This document shows positions 19,865 through 30,467 of a stretch of DNA of 64,000 bases, piece by piece. A model generated the notes under the pieces. It saw nothing but the letters and a program-made list of their open reading frames with translations, ran no database searches and was not told the DNA's origin. The stretch is from Chondrilla cf. caribensis (lineage: Eukaryota > Porifera > Demospongiae > Chondrillida > Chondrillidae), in NCBI GenBank assembly GCA_964020155.1, contig OZ026552.1, positions 1,187,501 through 1,251,500 of the forward strand, in the 5' to 3' direction. The translations under genes and the position numbers were made by a program. Every line of letters begins with the position of its first letter. Position 1 is the stretch's first letter.

Positions 19865-22189
19865 TCAAAATATAGCTACTTGTTTGTCACTGTTCAGTGT
19901 AACAAGAAGATCTCCACTGTGGTCAATTGCTAGACCAAAAGGTCCAGAGCCAACTCGAAACCAGTGAATGACCTGTCCTGTTGTATTGAAGATGACAACA
20001 CGATTGTTATCACGTTCAGCAACTAACACATGACCATCAGCAGTGATGAGGATGCCAAGAGGCCAGTTGAGTTGCCCTTTACCAAACTCTCTTTGGAATA
20101 CACCGTCTGGACTGAATACTTGGACACAATGGTTGTAGTCAGTGACGTACATGTCCCCATCAGGTGAGATGGCTACTGCACTGGGGCAGTCGAACTGTCC
20201 AGGACCACTACCTCGTGATCCAATGGTACGTATGATCTGACCCTCCAGGATGAAGATGGATATCCTGTGGTTCCCATTGTCTGCAACATAAACTCGATTG
20301 TTGCTCACTGTCACTCCCCAGGGATTGGAAAGGTGACCAACACCAAACTGTCTAACAAAGGTTCCATCCATTCTGAACTTTTCAATACGATGGTTACGAC
20401 GATTACAAACATACAACAGCCCATCAGCATCTACAGCTATACCAGTAGGAAAGTCTAGCTGTCCATTTCCACTTCCATGTTGACCGAATGATCTGATGTG
20501 CTTCCTCTGCTCATCAAACACATGAATCTGATGGCTGTTGTGGTCGGCAATGAATGTGTGGCCATTTGGAGCTACTGCAATACCCCAAGGACCACCTGGT
20601 TGTTGAGGGAAGTTGAGATGTCCCTTCTTTGCTCTGAGTTCTGCAACATTCTTATTGAGCTTTACTGGCTTCAGTAGGAAGTCCACTCCAAACGGACTAC
20701 CTCTAACATCACTCCCGTTCACTAGAATGGACAGATCACATACTCCTGTGTAGGTGATAGGCAAGGATAAAGTGTACTGTCCGTTCTCATCATCCACTAC
20801 CCTCGCTTTGATGGCTGGACCTGGGATGGGGGACTTGGGACGAAGGAAGGCCTCAACTTTATCACCTCCTCTTGTACATCGGATGTTCTTGCTGTCGAAT
20901 GTGTTCAGCATCAGTGTTATCGGTTCGAATCTGTTCAATCGCACAGTCTCTGGTTTGGGCTCCACTGTACAGTTGACAGGACAGGCTCCATCTTCTACAA
21001 CACCAAATTCTCTGATTGACTTCAAAAGAGCATCCTGGTTTGTGGGGTCAAAGGTCACCACCTGAGACACTGTGTGCTCAAACTCTTCCTGACACCATTT
21101 TGAGGTGAGAACGGATTGTTGTGTTTGGACAAGATCCTTACTAGCTATCACATCATGACTGCTACCACTGGTGAGGAAAAACTGAAGGGAGGATTGAGTG
21201 TTTGCTGACATCTCCTTTTCTCTCTTAGCAGCTGGGAGTTTCGAACTGATTTTACGCTTCTTCTCTTCTGCTTTGGCTATAACCAGTCTACAAAGTTCCT
21301 CCTTCCTCTCATCCACAACCTGATGGATGTTCTGAAAGGCTGTGTTGATATCGTGGAGTGCGGCCTCTTTCATCTCATCCACAGTTCTGATCTGAGTCTG
21401 GAACTCCTTCTCAATCTTCTGGTACTTCCTCTCATAGCAGACAGCAGTCTGACGAGCAATCTTCACAGACTGAGTGTGACGATGGGACACACTAGCATCA
21501 AGAAACACTGGAATGTGTGAGGATTTGCGGTCCACGGCACATGCTTGACACATGAGTGCATTACACTGTTCACAGCAATACTCGAGAATCTTCCCATTGT
21601 GTTGGGGACAGGTACTGGGTGTGGTGCTCTTTGGAGAAAGAGTCTGGATATCTTGAGGGGTTAGGGAACGCATCTCGGTCAAAGTCTTCACTATGTGGTC
21701 TTCAAATGAATCAACCATTTCGTGTATGTCATGGCAACGTTCACACATAAATTTGGTACAGTCTGTACAGAACACAGTCGAAGGTGAGTCACCACTCTTA
21801 CATCGCTTGTTGCCACAAGGAATGGGGATGTTCTTGGTCACTTTCTGCACAATCTTCATTCCTTCAATATACCGAGCTAGGGGACCGTTTGGTACAGGAA
21901 CACAACGTAGGCTGTCCACTCTACACTCACTCTCCAACATCGTCCTGTCATTACAGTGAGTGGATGTGTCTCCACATTGGGTGCACTTCAGTTGGCCATC
22001 TTTCACCTTCAAATTAGGAAGACAATCCTTGCACACTGAGTGTAGACAGCACAACAGATAAGGATTGTTCAGTTCTCTCTTACAGTGACCACATGTCACA
22101 TCAGGTTCAACGACGACTGGTTCTTGTTCCTCCTGACGTGACGACTTGTCCTGTGAGGACTGATTAGCTGGAACTGGACCTTCGGCCAT
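19865..22189 (-). CDS. TRIM-NHL E3 ubiquitin ligase, copy C (774 aa)
   Basis: Intact single-exon gene with RING, two B-boxes, coiled coil, filamin repeat and six NHL blades in the same positions as copy B. It is two residues shorter in the linker after the filamin repeat (FLLKPVKLNKN). All RING and B-box zinc ligands are kept. B-box 1 differs locally (ERCHDIHEMVDSFEDH). Blade loops are its own: LDFPTG, NRRNHR, DNGNHR, FDCPSA, LNWPLG, ERDNNR. The MAEG start follows an acceptor at 22204. The 5' intron is enlarged by a partial duplication (22370-22500 against 22565-22700) and a MITE. The upstream plus-strand partner is a broken kinase/Cep57 chimera. Confidence 0.95.
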   Translation of the reverse strand: MAEGPVPANQSSQDKSSRQEEQEPVVVEPDVTCGHCKRELNNPYLLCCLHSVCKDCLPNLKVKDGQLKCTQCGDTSTHCNDRTMLESECRVDSLRCVPVPNGPLARYIEGMKIVQKVTKNIPIPCGNKRCKSGDSPSTVFCTDCTKFMCERCHDIHEMVDSFEDHIVKTLTEMRSLTPQDIQTLSPKSTTPSTCPQHNGKILEYCCEQCNALMCQACAVDRKSSHIPVFLDASVSHRHTQSVKIARQTAVCYERKYQKIEKEFQTQIRTVDEMKEAALHDINTAFQNIHQVVDERKEELCRLVIAKAEEKKRKISSKLPAAKREKEMSANTQSSLQFFLTSGSSHDVIASKDLVQTQQSVLTSKWCQEEFEHTVSQVVTFDPTNQDALLKSIREFGVVEDGACPVNCTVEPKPETVRLNRFEPITLMLNTFDSKNIRCTRGGDKVEAFLRPKSPIPGPAIKARVVDDENGQYTLSLPITYTGVCDLSILVNGSDVRGSPFGVDFLLKPVKLNKNVAELRAKKGHLNFPQQPGGPWGIAVAPNGHTFIADHNSHQIHVFDEQRKHIRSFGQHGSGNGQLDFPTGIAVDADGLLYVCNRRNHRIEKFRMDGTFVRQFGVGHLSNPWGVTVSNNRVYVADNGNHRISIFILEGQIIRTIGSRGSGPGQFDCPSAVAISPDGDMYVTDYNHCVQVFSPDGVFQREFGKGQLNWPLGILITADGHVLVAERDNNRVVIFNTTGQVIHWFRVGSGPFGLAIDHSGDLLVTLNSDKQVAIF

Positions 22190-22202
22190 TTTACTTCTTT
22201 AC

Positions 22203-23530
22203 TCTGAAATATAGAGGAAGACAAATTTCAGATTGGATGTTTCAATCGAGACCGTTGATATCAACACATAATGCATGTACGTGAATGGACCTGATTATGC
22301 TAGGGAATACACATTGTCAAGGTGAACTTTAAACTTTAACGGACAACTTGTTGTACATGAACTTTGGATTGAAGGTTGTCATGTTGCAACAACACAAACT
22401 GCTCATTTTAATATGAAGTGGTTGCGGACACCAAAGAGTCCATTCAACCCCACATTCATCATAAAATATCTACTATCAGTATTATAGTGTACAAGCTATA
22501 CAATCTGACACAAACTGCATACAAATGCAGGAGAATGGGATGATTGACCATATTATTAAGTTACCTGCAACTCAAACTACTATTTCCAATATAAGCACAA
22601 GTGGTTGTAGACTCCAAAGAGTCCAATCAACCTGACATTCATCATAAAATACCTAGTCTCAGCATTACAGTGTACAGCAGCTATACAATCCTCACATTAT
22701 CCATAGGAGTGACATTAACAGGATATTGTACCAAGTGTGCTGACAAGGATACTCATGAAGTAGACAAGTTGTATCACAGGTTATGTAGTACGTGTAGTCT
22801 ATGGGATCACCTAGGAAGAACGATCACTGCCGTTTCCTTGAACAATGACGTATACCCTACCCCTATACCTCTATCTCTACTGCTGAAAACCTAACTCCAC
22901 CCTACCCCTACCTCTAACACCTAATTCTACCCCCCCCCCCCCCACCCCTACCTCTAACACCTAATTCTACCCCCACCCCACCCCTACCTCTAACACCTAA
23001 TTCTACCCCCCCCCCACCCCCCACCCCTATCTCTAATCTGCACCATACCCTACCCCCTACCCCCACTTTTCACCCTGATGTCACCACAGCTGTAAAATAG
23101 CCGTGAAACGGCTGTGAACGTTCTTCCTAGGTGATCCAAGATATCTAGAGTACATGTATACGCTAACTGATGTTTACCATGCAAGCAATGTTCTAACAGG
23201 CCGGCGAATGGCTATAGTGATAATTTCTTTAGAAGTAGTGAACGTAGCTACACAAAATGTTAACTAAGTCCCTTAACAAACCTATCTTCTATTCGAGGAT
23301 AAACGTACCTTGAAAACGATTGAACAAGGTGCCGGATCCACAAAATGCGATACAATGTAGACTAGAATGTTATGAAAGGACGACCGAAGCTTTCTACGAA
23401 AAATATTATAGCTAGAGGGCGTTTCTCAGAATCACTCGAGCGCGTGGCTTCTCGGATCACGTGACACAACTCTACGTCCCGCCCCCTACTAACTACTACT
23501 ATAAACCTTCACAATTGAAATTCCCATCAA
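22203..23530 (-). promoter_or_regulatory. Enlarged 5' UTR intron and promoter of TRIM copy C
   Basis: The coding exon starts at 22203 and the donor CAAG|GTACGT has its exon end at 23309, giving an intron of about 1.1 kb against 0.7 kb in other copies. It holds two copies of the CACAAGTGGTTG block and a MITE at 22804-23137 that replaced part of the usual intron. CACGTG is at 23458-23463, with GTCCCGCCCCC and ACTATAAACC following. Confidence 0.6.
22804..23137. mobile_element. MITE with C-rich internal repeats, 334 bp
   Basis: A perfect 19-bp terminal inverted repeat, GGATCACCTAGGAAGAACG at 22804-22822 and its complement at 23119-23137. The interior is a tandem array of ACCCCTACCTCTAACACCTA units with C-runs up to 16, then a short stem TAGCCGTGAAACGGCTG near the right end. 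It has no coding capacity. It is absent from the equivalent intron of all other TRIM copies, and about 200 bp of the usual intron is missing at the site. The family is not identified. Confidence 0.8.
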
Positions 23531-23630
23531 TTATGAATGCAAATTACATAATGTAATGTAGAGAATCAGCAGTGAAGTTCTTTTATATTTCAACTTCAGC
23601 TTCATCTGGAGAAAGAAGAGGATGCAGTTT
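23530..23630. promoter_or_regulatory. Conserved octamer block, module D
   Basis: Same block as 6961-7060, with ATGCAAAT at about 23535. On the minus strand the small MKLK frame has a stop in this copy after ITLCNLHS. Confidence 0.4.
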
Positions 23631-23681
23631 AAAAGAGTGAATTGAACAAAACATGTATGTATACCGCCCACACATGCCCAT

Positions 23682-23703
23682 CACACACACACACACATGC
23701 TCA

Positions 23704-23768
<65 letters not shown>

Positions 23769-23805
23769 CACGCACACACACGCACACACACACACACAAT
23801 GCTCA

Positions 23806-23885
<80 letters not shown>
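23682..23885. repeat. (CA)n microsatellite, module D
   Basis: About 200 bp of CA repeats in three runs separated by ATGCTCAT and GCACGCACAC words. The duplicated ATGCTCAT flanks indicate internal duplication. Confidence 0.98.
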
Positions 23886-23886
<1 letters not shown>

Positions 23887-24179
23887 TTGTTATTCATAAA
23901 TATGACTGTACATAAATGAACACACACAAACATACACATGTACATTGTTAACATGTACAATATCTCCAGAGTAGGAGAGCCTATTCAACCTGGGAGGTCA
24001 CACACCCAGTAGGCTATCATATAAGGTACCACATGTACACTACACACACATACACTTAGTCTAATGCTAACATATGCAAACAAACAAATATTCATGTACA
24101 TAGACTATCACATGTACAGACCAGCAATAGGTAGTGTTAGTATCAACCAGCACAGACCCTCTATACCACATATACTGGG

Positions 24180-24808
24180 AGTGTACACAGAGTATCTACG
24201 TTATACGGTACATGTACAAACTATACTTGACATGCACACTCACTGTGCTCGAGGTAAACACGTGGTGATTAACAGAAGAAAACCTGTCGAGGCGGATCGT
24301 GTGCAGTACAGCTACCATGCATAGGTTTCTCATACAATGTTCACTTCAGATCAGATGTGATGTTGTCTCGCTATGATGTGCTGGTTGAATACAACAAGTG
24401 CTTCCTGTCTCCATACATACAGGAACTTGACGACCTTGTTGTTTCTGAGAAATGTACAATTCTTGAATTTGAATCAGGAGGTGTGACCAGTAGGAAGCTT
24501 CCACCAGTGCAACAAGTCCTACACACAATAAATAAGTACAATGACACTCACTTGATGTGCCACAATTGGCTTGGGAAATTAAAGTCAACTTTCCATTTTG
24601 TCATATAATGCATAGGCGGTGGAACAGGGGGGGCCAGGGGGGCCATGGCCCCCCCACTCATCACAATTGTGGGGCCAAGAATGTCTATGTAGAGTATTAC
24701 ATGCATGGACGCAAATCTACTGTGTATACTCACACCATGCTAATGAACCTGTGGCAGGAGTTTGGTGTAGATCAAGTGGTTATGCATGTTAAGGAATGGT
24801 TTGAGTAA
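24180..24808 (+). other. Conserved block of unknown coding potential, copy D
   Basis: The best copy. The plus strand is open across 24324-24608 with LSRYDVLVEYNKCFLSPYIQ, ELDDLVVSEKCTILEFESGG and KLPPVQQVLHTINKYNDTHL, an acidic, soluble-looking sequence. A second frame shortly after ends TMLMNLWQEFGVDQVVMHVK then EWFE and a stop at 24806-24808. An upstream frame ends HVVINRRKPVEADRVQYSYH at 24324. The three are in different phases, so either splicing joins them or the gene is frameshifted. Third-position changes dominate between copies in the central part, which favours past coding. I do not recognise the family. Confidence 0.45.
24612..24720. mobile_element. Short GC-rich insertion in the unknown block
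   Basis: Absent from the equivalent sites at 15475, 36725 and 63380, where the flanks TCATATAAT and ATCCAATTTGACC are contiguous. It holds GGCGGTGGAACAGGGGGGG, then GGGGCCATGGCCCCCC, a strong G/C palindrome unlike the surrounding AT-rich DNA. It looks like one end or a relic of a mobile element of a type I cannot name with certainty. Confidence 0.45.
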
Positions 24809-25254
24809 CTGTACATACACATGAAATATACACATACATGTAGGATACTACATACAGCCTCCAATGATTTCCTGGATTTTAATGGGGATTTCGTTTCTAA
24901 CAGAAATTACACCTGTACATTGAGTCAACATGTACAGTAGATGTACAGTATTATACCTGTACAGGGAGACAACATGTATATACATCCTAGGAGGACACTC
25001 ACACACACTGGATTTATATCACATTATCACACCAAACTCACCTCTTGGGTCAAATGAGACATCTCATAGATGTTGACATAGCATGGTCCGGACACAGTCA
25101 GTACTACTGGTCAGTTGACTGGGACACTGTATATCTCCACAACTGATCATGAGTTATTGTCGAGTTGACCAATTGAACGTTGTTCACGTTCCACAATTAT
25201 CTTTGTTTGGTTGTATGATAGGTGAGGAGTCGAGTAAGAAACGCTTGAATGTGA
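24809..25254. other. Spacer with HLIDVDIAWSGHSQYYW stretch
   Basis: Non-coding apart from the conserved stretch at about 25060-25130. On the minus strand this reads CYVNIYEMSHLTQE up to a consensus donor AAGAG|GTGAGT, so it may be a second exon of the minus-strand MTDDY gene. Confidence 0.35.
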
Positions 25255-25464
25255 CTAGGAATAAATTAGTAGAGCTGCCATGCCATGCACGGTTAGCCAG
25301 TAGCTAAGCTGGATGTGAACCGCGTGTTCTGGGAAAATCCTGCGAAATACATAAAATCCAAAACAAATTTCTGCTAAACTCTTCTCTTCATGCCATTTTC
25401 TCCCTATACGGTGTCCCCTGTCCACGAAGGACGTCTCCCGTGTTCTGTGGTAGTCGTCGGTCAT
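25255..25464 (-). CDS. Putative small minus-strand exon, MTDDY family (copy D)
   Basis: Opens MTDDYHRTRETSFVDRGHRI, continues GRKWHEEKSLAEICF and stays open for 69 codons. The ATG lies in CAAAATGACC context. The first 35 codons are conserved in modules C, D, E and F but broken in B (indel) and H (TAG codon), which is what a decaying but once-coding exon would show. The plus-strand Cep57 first exon begins about 120 bp away, so the two would share a divergent promoter. I do not recognise the protein. It could instead be a conserved promoter stretch. Confidence 0.35.
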   Translation of the reverse strand: MTDDYHRTRETSFVDRGHRIGRKWHEEKSLAEICFGFYVFRRIFPEHAVHIQLSYWLTVHGMAALLIYS

Positions 25465-25580
25465 TTTGGCCAAAATAGGAAACCCTTTAATTTGGGACAG
25501 GAGGCGTGACCAGTGAAAAATTAACGATGCATGCAATAGCTAATCTGCTTTATAGAGCTCATCGTCAGTGTCCGGGTTCC

Positions 25581-26444
25581 ATGGACGAGTTGCTTGCTGG
25601 TCTTGTTTAGTGCATTTCATTGAAAAGTTCCTCTCCAATGCTTGTAAACGCACATATCTTCACATTCAGTGCAAGTAGAGCTAGTGTACCTCGTGTACAC
25701 TATATCATTGTAGCTGTCTCTATTCCCATGGTAACTCATCTATTCCTCGTGAGGCCTACTATGCAGTTATAGTGGCATTGATTGGTGTGTTCAAATCTGT
25801 ACCTGCTCTCTGACAGTTTGCACTGTATGTACATGCATGTAGTGTGTACATGTTTATGTAGCTACATGTCCTATAACCTGCTTATTCCATGTTTCTTGTT
25901 TTCAAGCTCCTCTTCATTCTACTGTCAGATCAATACAGATATCCGGATCATACCTAATTGTCCATAATCTTATCTGTTATTTCCTCACCAATGTTTGCTG
26001 ATCTTGCTGTTTTCAGCACACAGCACGCTGTACTGTGTGAATTACTATAGTGTACATTGTATGTGCGTGTACTGAGCTGTACTGTAGGCAGAATTTAGAG
26101 AAGGTGGTCCACATTTGATGGGTTGCTGTTAGCAGAGTGTTAAACCTTCATAAAACCCTACCTCCACCCCTCCATACAGTCACAATGTGTGCTTTGAATT
26201 CCAGAACCTGAGAGTCTTTAGGGGGTTCCTATGAACACAGCACCCCCTACCTACAGGGCTGCTGTGTATGTTCTGTACTGTATGGTACATATACGTAAGT
26301 ATATTGTATGTATGCATATTGTGGTCTATTCTGTGTACATACAATATAGTACATGTACATTGTATTTATGTTTGTACTGTGGTCAACTGTGTGTACACAC
26401 TGTACAATACTTGTATGTATCCCAATGCCTATCTGCCCCCTCAG
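25581..26444 (+). other. 5' part of Cep57 gene D: candidate first exon and introns
   Basis: An ATG at 25581 begins MDELLAGLV, conserved in six modules and followed elsewhere by a perfect GTGAGT donor. In this copy the donor is GTGCAT, which may weaken splicing. Further on are the conserved REVYYAVIVTLIG-like stretch (about 25749-25800) and the GTTCCTATGAACACAG exon-like block (about 26224). Their phases do not give one continuous frame, so the 5' gene model is uncertain. The N-terminal coiled coil typical of Cep57 is not visible. Confidence 0.4.
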
Positions 26445-28641
26445 AATGGACCTGCTTCAGTACACACTAGCTCCTCTAAGAGTGAGGAATCTCAACATCA
26501 ACTCATTGTAAGGTGAGAGGGGTCAGCCAGTGGCTGTAAGCAGTGTGCATACACAATGTGGACACATGCACTGTTGTCTCTTTTCTGGATGTGAACCATT
26601 TGTTGTATACCATACATCAGAATTGTGTTTACAAAGTGTATATGGAGACTGGGCGGCCCATGATGTACGTGACCAGTGACAAAACATAAATTAACCTGTC
26701 CAGTCACCAAGATATCTATAGTACCTCCATATTGGAATCTGCATGCAAAAGTAAATGCATTATCTTATGAACAATGGGGATCATTTGTGACTGGCAACAA
26801 ATATATCTTTTCGGTCACCACGAGGTCCATATCACCTTCAGGAGGGTGTACATCCATCAGTATTTGTGCTATGGTGCAATACATTGACACCAGATTGGCT
26901 GTGGTGATTCAGAAATGGAATTTGACATTTTGGCTGGTCGTCACAAGGCCTATTCACACCATCTCACTGTTGTCCATACTGATCCTATGTACATGCATAT
27001 GTGCTTACATATGTACGTATGACATTGTATATTTGCAATAGCTTCCAATGCATATGTGAATGTAAAGTACATATATAAATGTATGTATGTATACTCTGTA
27101 TTTGTTTATGTTGTTATACACATAATATACGTATGCATATACCATATGTACATACGTATGTGTATTATCAATCCATGTATGTATGTACAGCTGTTATTCC
27201 TCTTCATGTGGTGTATATATGCAGATGATGAGTGATGCTGATGAACTGTTCATGAGGTCCAGTGATAACCAGAGACCCAGGTCTAAACCAGTCCATAGGA
27301 GAAACAAGGTTCATAGTTTTATACGTATACATACTTTCTACATTTTTTTTTACATTTTCCTTGAACCGGTTATGGTGGACTATCGAGGTGACATGCACTC
27401 CACATGCATGCAGTATGTTCATGTACTCAACTAATACGTATGTACATACGTATGTGCTAACATTAATGTACAGTACAATTACATATATTATGTACTCACA
27501 TCTGTTGCAGTCCTGTGGTGTTCCTAGTGCATCTGGCAAGGCTAAACCTGGAGTGCACTATAGGCTGAATGCAAGGGACATCCCCTTCATCTTGGGAACT
27601 GTAAGTTAATTATCTCCATCTTTATCGCCCTCGGCCAATCTATTCCTAACACTTAGTACATCCGCACAGTACACACCGAAAGCGGGGTATAACTACTTCA
27701 TGTACATAAGCATAAATGTACGTACACTCTTCTCATATTAGTTGTGCTGATGTTCTTGTGCTTGTACACAGTATTTGTACATACATACATACACTAAACA
27801 CAGTCATGCCTACATGTATGTACGTACGTATGTTAGTAGGCATCTTGTTACACATGTACATATGTATGGAGTGTGTACGTCTCAAAATTGTATTCTTGTT
27901 TGTTTACTTGTTAATTGTCTCCACTTGTCCCCAGTCCACCACCAACTCCCACTCGGTGGTAGCCAACATGCAGAAGGCTGTCTCCTTGATGAAGGTCCAC
28001 AGCCATGCATTGTGTGGGGCTATAGCCTCCTCTGCTCTCCAGAGAGAAGCTGCTCAGAAATCAAAAGACACTAGAACATTCAATCCGTCTGGTTCACTGG
28101 AAGAACTCCAGCATATGCTGGTTGACCTTGAGAGGGAATTTGCTGAGTTGACATGGTGAGTATGAGTGGATTAATGGTGAAGTAGTGATGTATGGTGTTA
28201 TCAGGGGATGAGAACATACCAACACACTTATGAATGTGTGCATACAGTTTGATGGTAATGGGAAGTTCCTTTTTGTGCAGTGAGCATCAGAGAATAGTGA
28301 GTGAGTTGTACTGTCATCAGCAGTCACTGAGGACAGTGAACAGTGAGGAACTGGAGGCTGTAGCAGACAAGATGAGGGGCAAAGAGGACCACATAAGAAT
28401 TGTGAAGAACCAAATGAATGCTTTGAAGAAGGCAAAGAAGAAAGCAGCAAAAGGAACAAGACCTGTGAATCTAAGTACTTCGGTCAACAAGAAGGAGCTG
28501 TTGAAAAACATGGCTTATTATGAACATGTTGATCTTCATTCCCTCGAGAAGACTCCTCCTCATAAGAGAAACTTGAATTTATTGAGGAACGCTAAAGACC
28601 TCCAGTGTACCTTGCAAAAGGATGACTTGTGGTGGGACTAA
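26445..28641 (+). CDS. Cep57-like centrosomal protein, most complete copy (module D)
   Basis: Exons: 26445-26512 (NGPASVHTSSSKSEESQHQL); 27225-27308 (MMSDADELFMRSSDNQRPRS, then a basic end); 27511-27600 (SCGVPSASGKAKPGVHYRLN, DIPFILGT); 27935-28155 (STTNSHSVVANMQKAVSLMK...); 28281-28641 (CEHQRIVSEL..., LEAVADKMRGKEDH, NLNLLRNAKDLQ, DDLWWD, stop). All borders are GT-AG and the last four exons join in phase. The order HYRL-x-DIPF, then STxxSHSVVANxQ, then EHQ, RMxxKxxxI and the Trp-Asp end follows Cep57, which binds microtubules through this C-terminal region and sits at the centrosome. The 26445 exon ends in phase 2 and does not join the next in frame, so an exon is missing or it is skipped. 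The last exon faces the next TRIM gene tail to tail. Confidence 0.75.
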
Positions 28642-28722
28642 CAATTATAGGGTATTGGACAGGAGTATTTTGTGGTCCAATTTTGCATGACTGGTATGTG
28701 TATGTATGTGTGTTGTATATAA

Positions 28723-28786
<64 letters not shown>

Positions 28787-29399
28787 TGTGTGTGTGCGTA
28801 CGTGTTTGTGTGTGTCTGTGTAATTTACTTGTGTACGTACGTACGTATGTGTCTACAGGATTACTGTATTATGTGTATGTATGGTATGAGGTGTACAAGT
28901 TTTTACATTGACTCATACATGTGTGTACGTACGTATTATAGTGTTGTGTTAGTGTGTAGTATACGTATGTATGTGCGTTTGTACAATAAGCAATGTACAT
29001 ATACTATTATGCTATTTTTGTAATAACCTACCACACTACAATGTATGTGTTATGAAATTATATATTATACTATAATATAATAATAATAATTATTATAATA
29101 TGCATATATACGTGCTTATTAATTATAAATGCTACAATACGTAATATCATCTATACATAAATAAATTATAATTAGTGCTTAATAATCTATTAAATTTATG
29201 CATGTGCATATTTTACAATTATATACTATAATATTGCTGAAGTATATTGCTATGGTATAATTGTAAATAATTGTATGTATGTTATATACGTATTTTGTAA
29301 GTACATTTGACTGATAATTATGTAGTCACATGCACATTAAAATGATCGCTATAATGAACGAAATACAAAATCCTCAAAATACAGCTATAATGCTTGCAT
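28642..29399. other. Cep57 D 3' region: TG tract and AT-rich DNA
   Basis: A (TG)n tract at 28725-28820, then AT-rich sequence without coding frames, nearly identical to 48535-49278. AATAAA/ATTAAA-like words are too frequent to choose a polyadenylation site. Confidence 0.6.
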
Positions 29400-29545
29400 G
29401 TTTATCACCATAAAGTGTAACAAGAAGATCTCCATTGTGGTCAATTACTAGACCATAAGGTCCATAGTCAACTTGAAAACTGAAAGAACTGTCCTGTTGT
29501 ATTGAAGATGACAATAATACGATTGTTACCAAAGTCAGCAACTAA
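29400..29545 (-). pseudogene. TRIM-NHL fragment, last blade
   Basis: On the minus strand this keeps the last part of the propeller: VADFGNN-like, FNTTGQ, IDHNGDLLVTLYG and the KQ-like end, with indels (an extra ATA in the IIVIF stretch, a deletion after the TTGQ stretch). It is cut at about 29545, where the sequence of 1-20 begins. A sister fragment is at 49279-49447. Confidence 0.75.
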
Positions 29546-30360
29546 TTATAACACTATTAAGAATTGATATTTTGAAACGCACATATGCATGGGCATGCAC
29601 ACATGTATACAGTATATAGCACACACATAATATATAATATTATACACACAGAAATACACACACGTACACATAATATATACTATTGTACACACACAGAAAT
29701 ACACACACCCACACATATACGTACACACACACGTCATACAGAATTAACAGGTAGAGAGTGTGTGGAGGTAAGGTTGTGCAGTAGTAATACATGCATAATA
29801 ATAATATTTTATGTACACACATCCACATAAATCCCTTTAGTACATATTAATATACAAATATACACTGTCAGATAATGTGAATACATCGATACAATTATTA
29901 TACTAATATGAGCTCCACCCACCCCTCATATACTAAGTATAGTAGTTTGTACATATGAACATATCCACACTTACATATATTATGCATGTAGCTATATATT
30001 TATTATGTATGTACATTATTGTGTACATAAGTAAAATTTAATACTAACATATATGTATCACAAACTCAATGTATAATTACATAGTAATGGCTGAAATTTT
30101 CACGGGACTTTATGTTCGCAAATTTCGCGAATAGGGGAAGTTCACAAGTCACAAAAATAAAAATGCGAAATTTCTTGCAAATTTCTACATGTCTGTGAAG
30201 GAATCTTGTTTGCAGACACTCCAGTAAGAAACTCATACGTACAGGCTTCTCATATTAGTTGTGCTAATGTTCTGTACACTTGTACACAGTATTAGTACAG
30301 TGCCTACGTATATGCCTACATACATATGTATGCACAAATTATGTGTTGTATGTGCATCTT
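29546..30360. other. Duplicate of the window's left end
   Basis: Nearly identical to 22-850, including the AT/CA low-complexity tract and the 105-bp GCGAAATTT insertion. It differs by small indels (for example loss of the TATATGTCTTTT word near 29890). No gene. Confidence 0.7.
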
Positions 30361-30467
30361 TCATGTACAAATTAGGAAGACAATCCTTGCACACTGAGTG
30401 TAGACAGCACAACAGATAAGGCAAGTAGGTATTTTATGATAAATGTGGGGTTGACTGGACATATAGG
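30361..30467 (-). pseudogene. TRIM RING scrap joined to an inverted TRIM-intron piece
   Basis: 30361-30424 encodes YLLCCLHSVCKDCLPNL on the minus strand. It is followed at 30425-30467 by GTAGGTATTTTATGATAAAT, which is the 5' intron of the TRIM genes in reverse orientation (compare TTTATCATAAAATACCTAC at 53540-53558). Two TRIM pieces are thus joined head to head, then joined to a Cep57 exon. Confidence 0.7.

Noticed and set aside
23642..23960. His-Thr and Cys-Val repeat proteins at CA tracts (also 7062-7320, 35665-36177, 54232-54664, 61417-61808)
   Set aside because: Frames through dinucleotide repeats on both strands, without conserved non-repeat parts.
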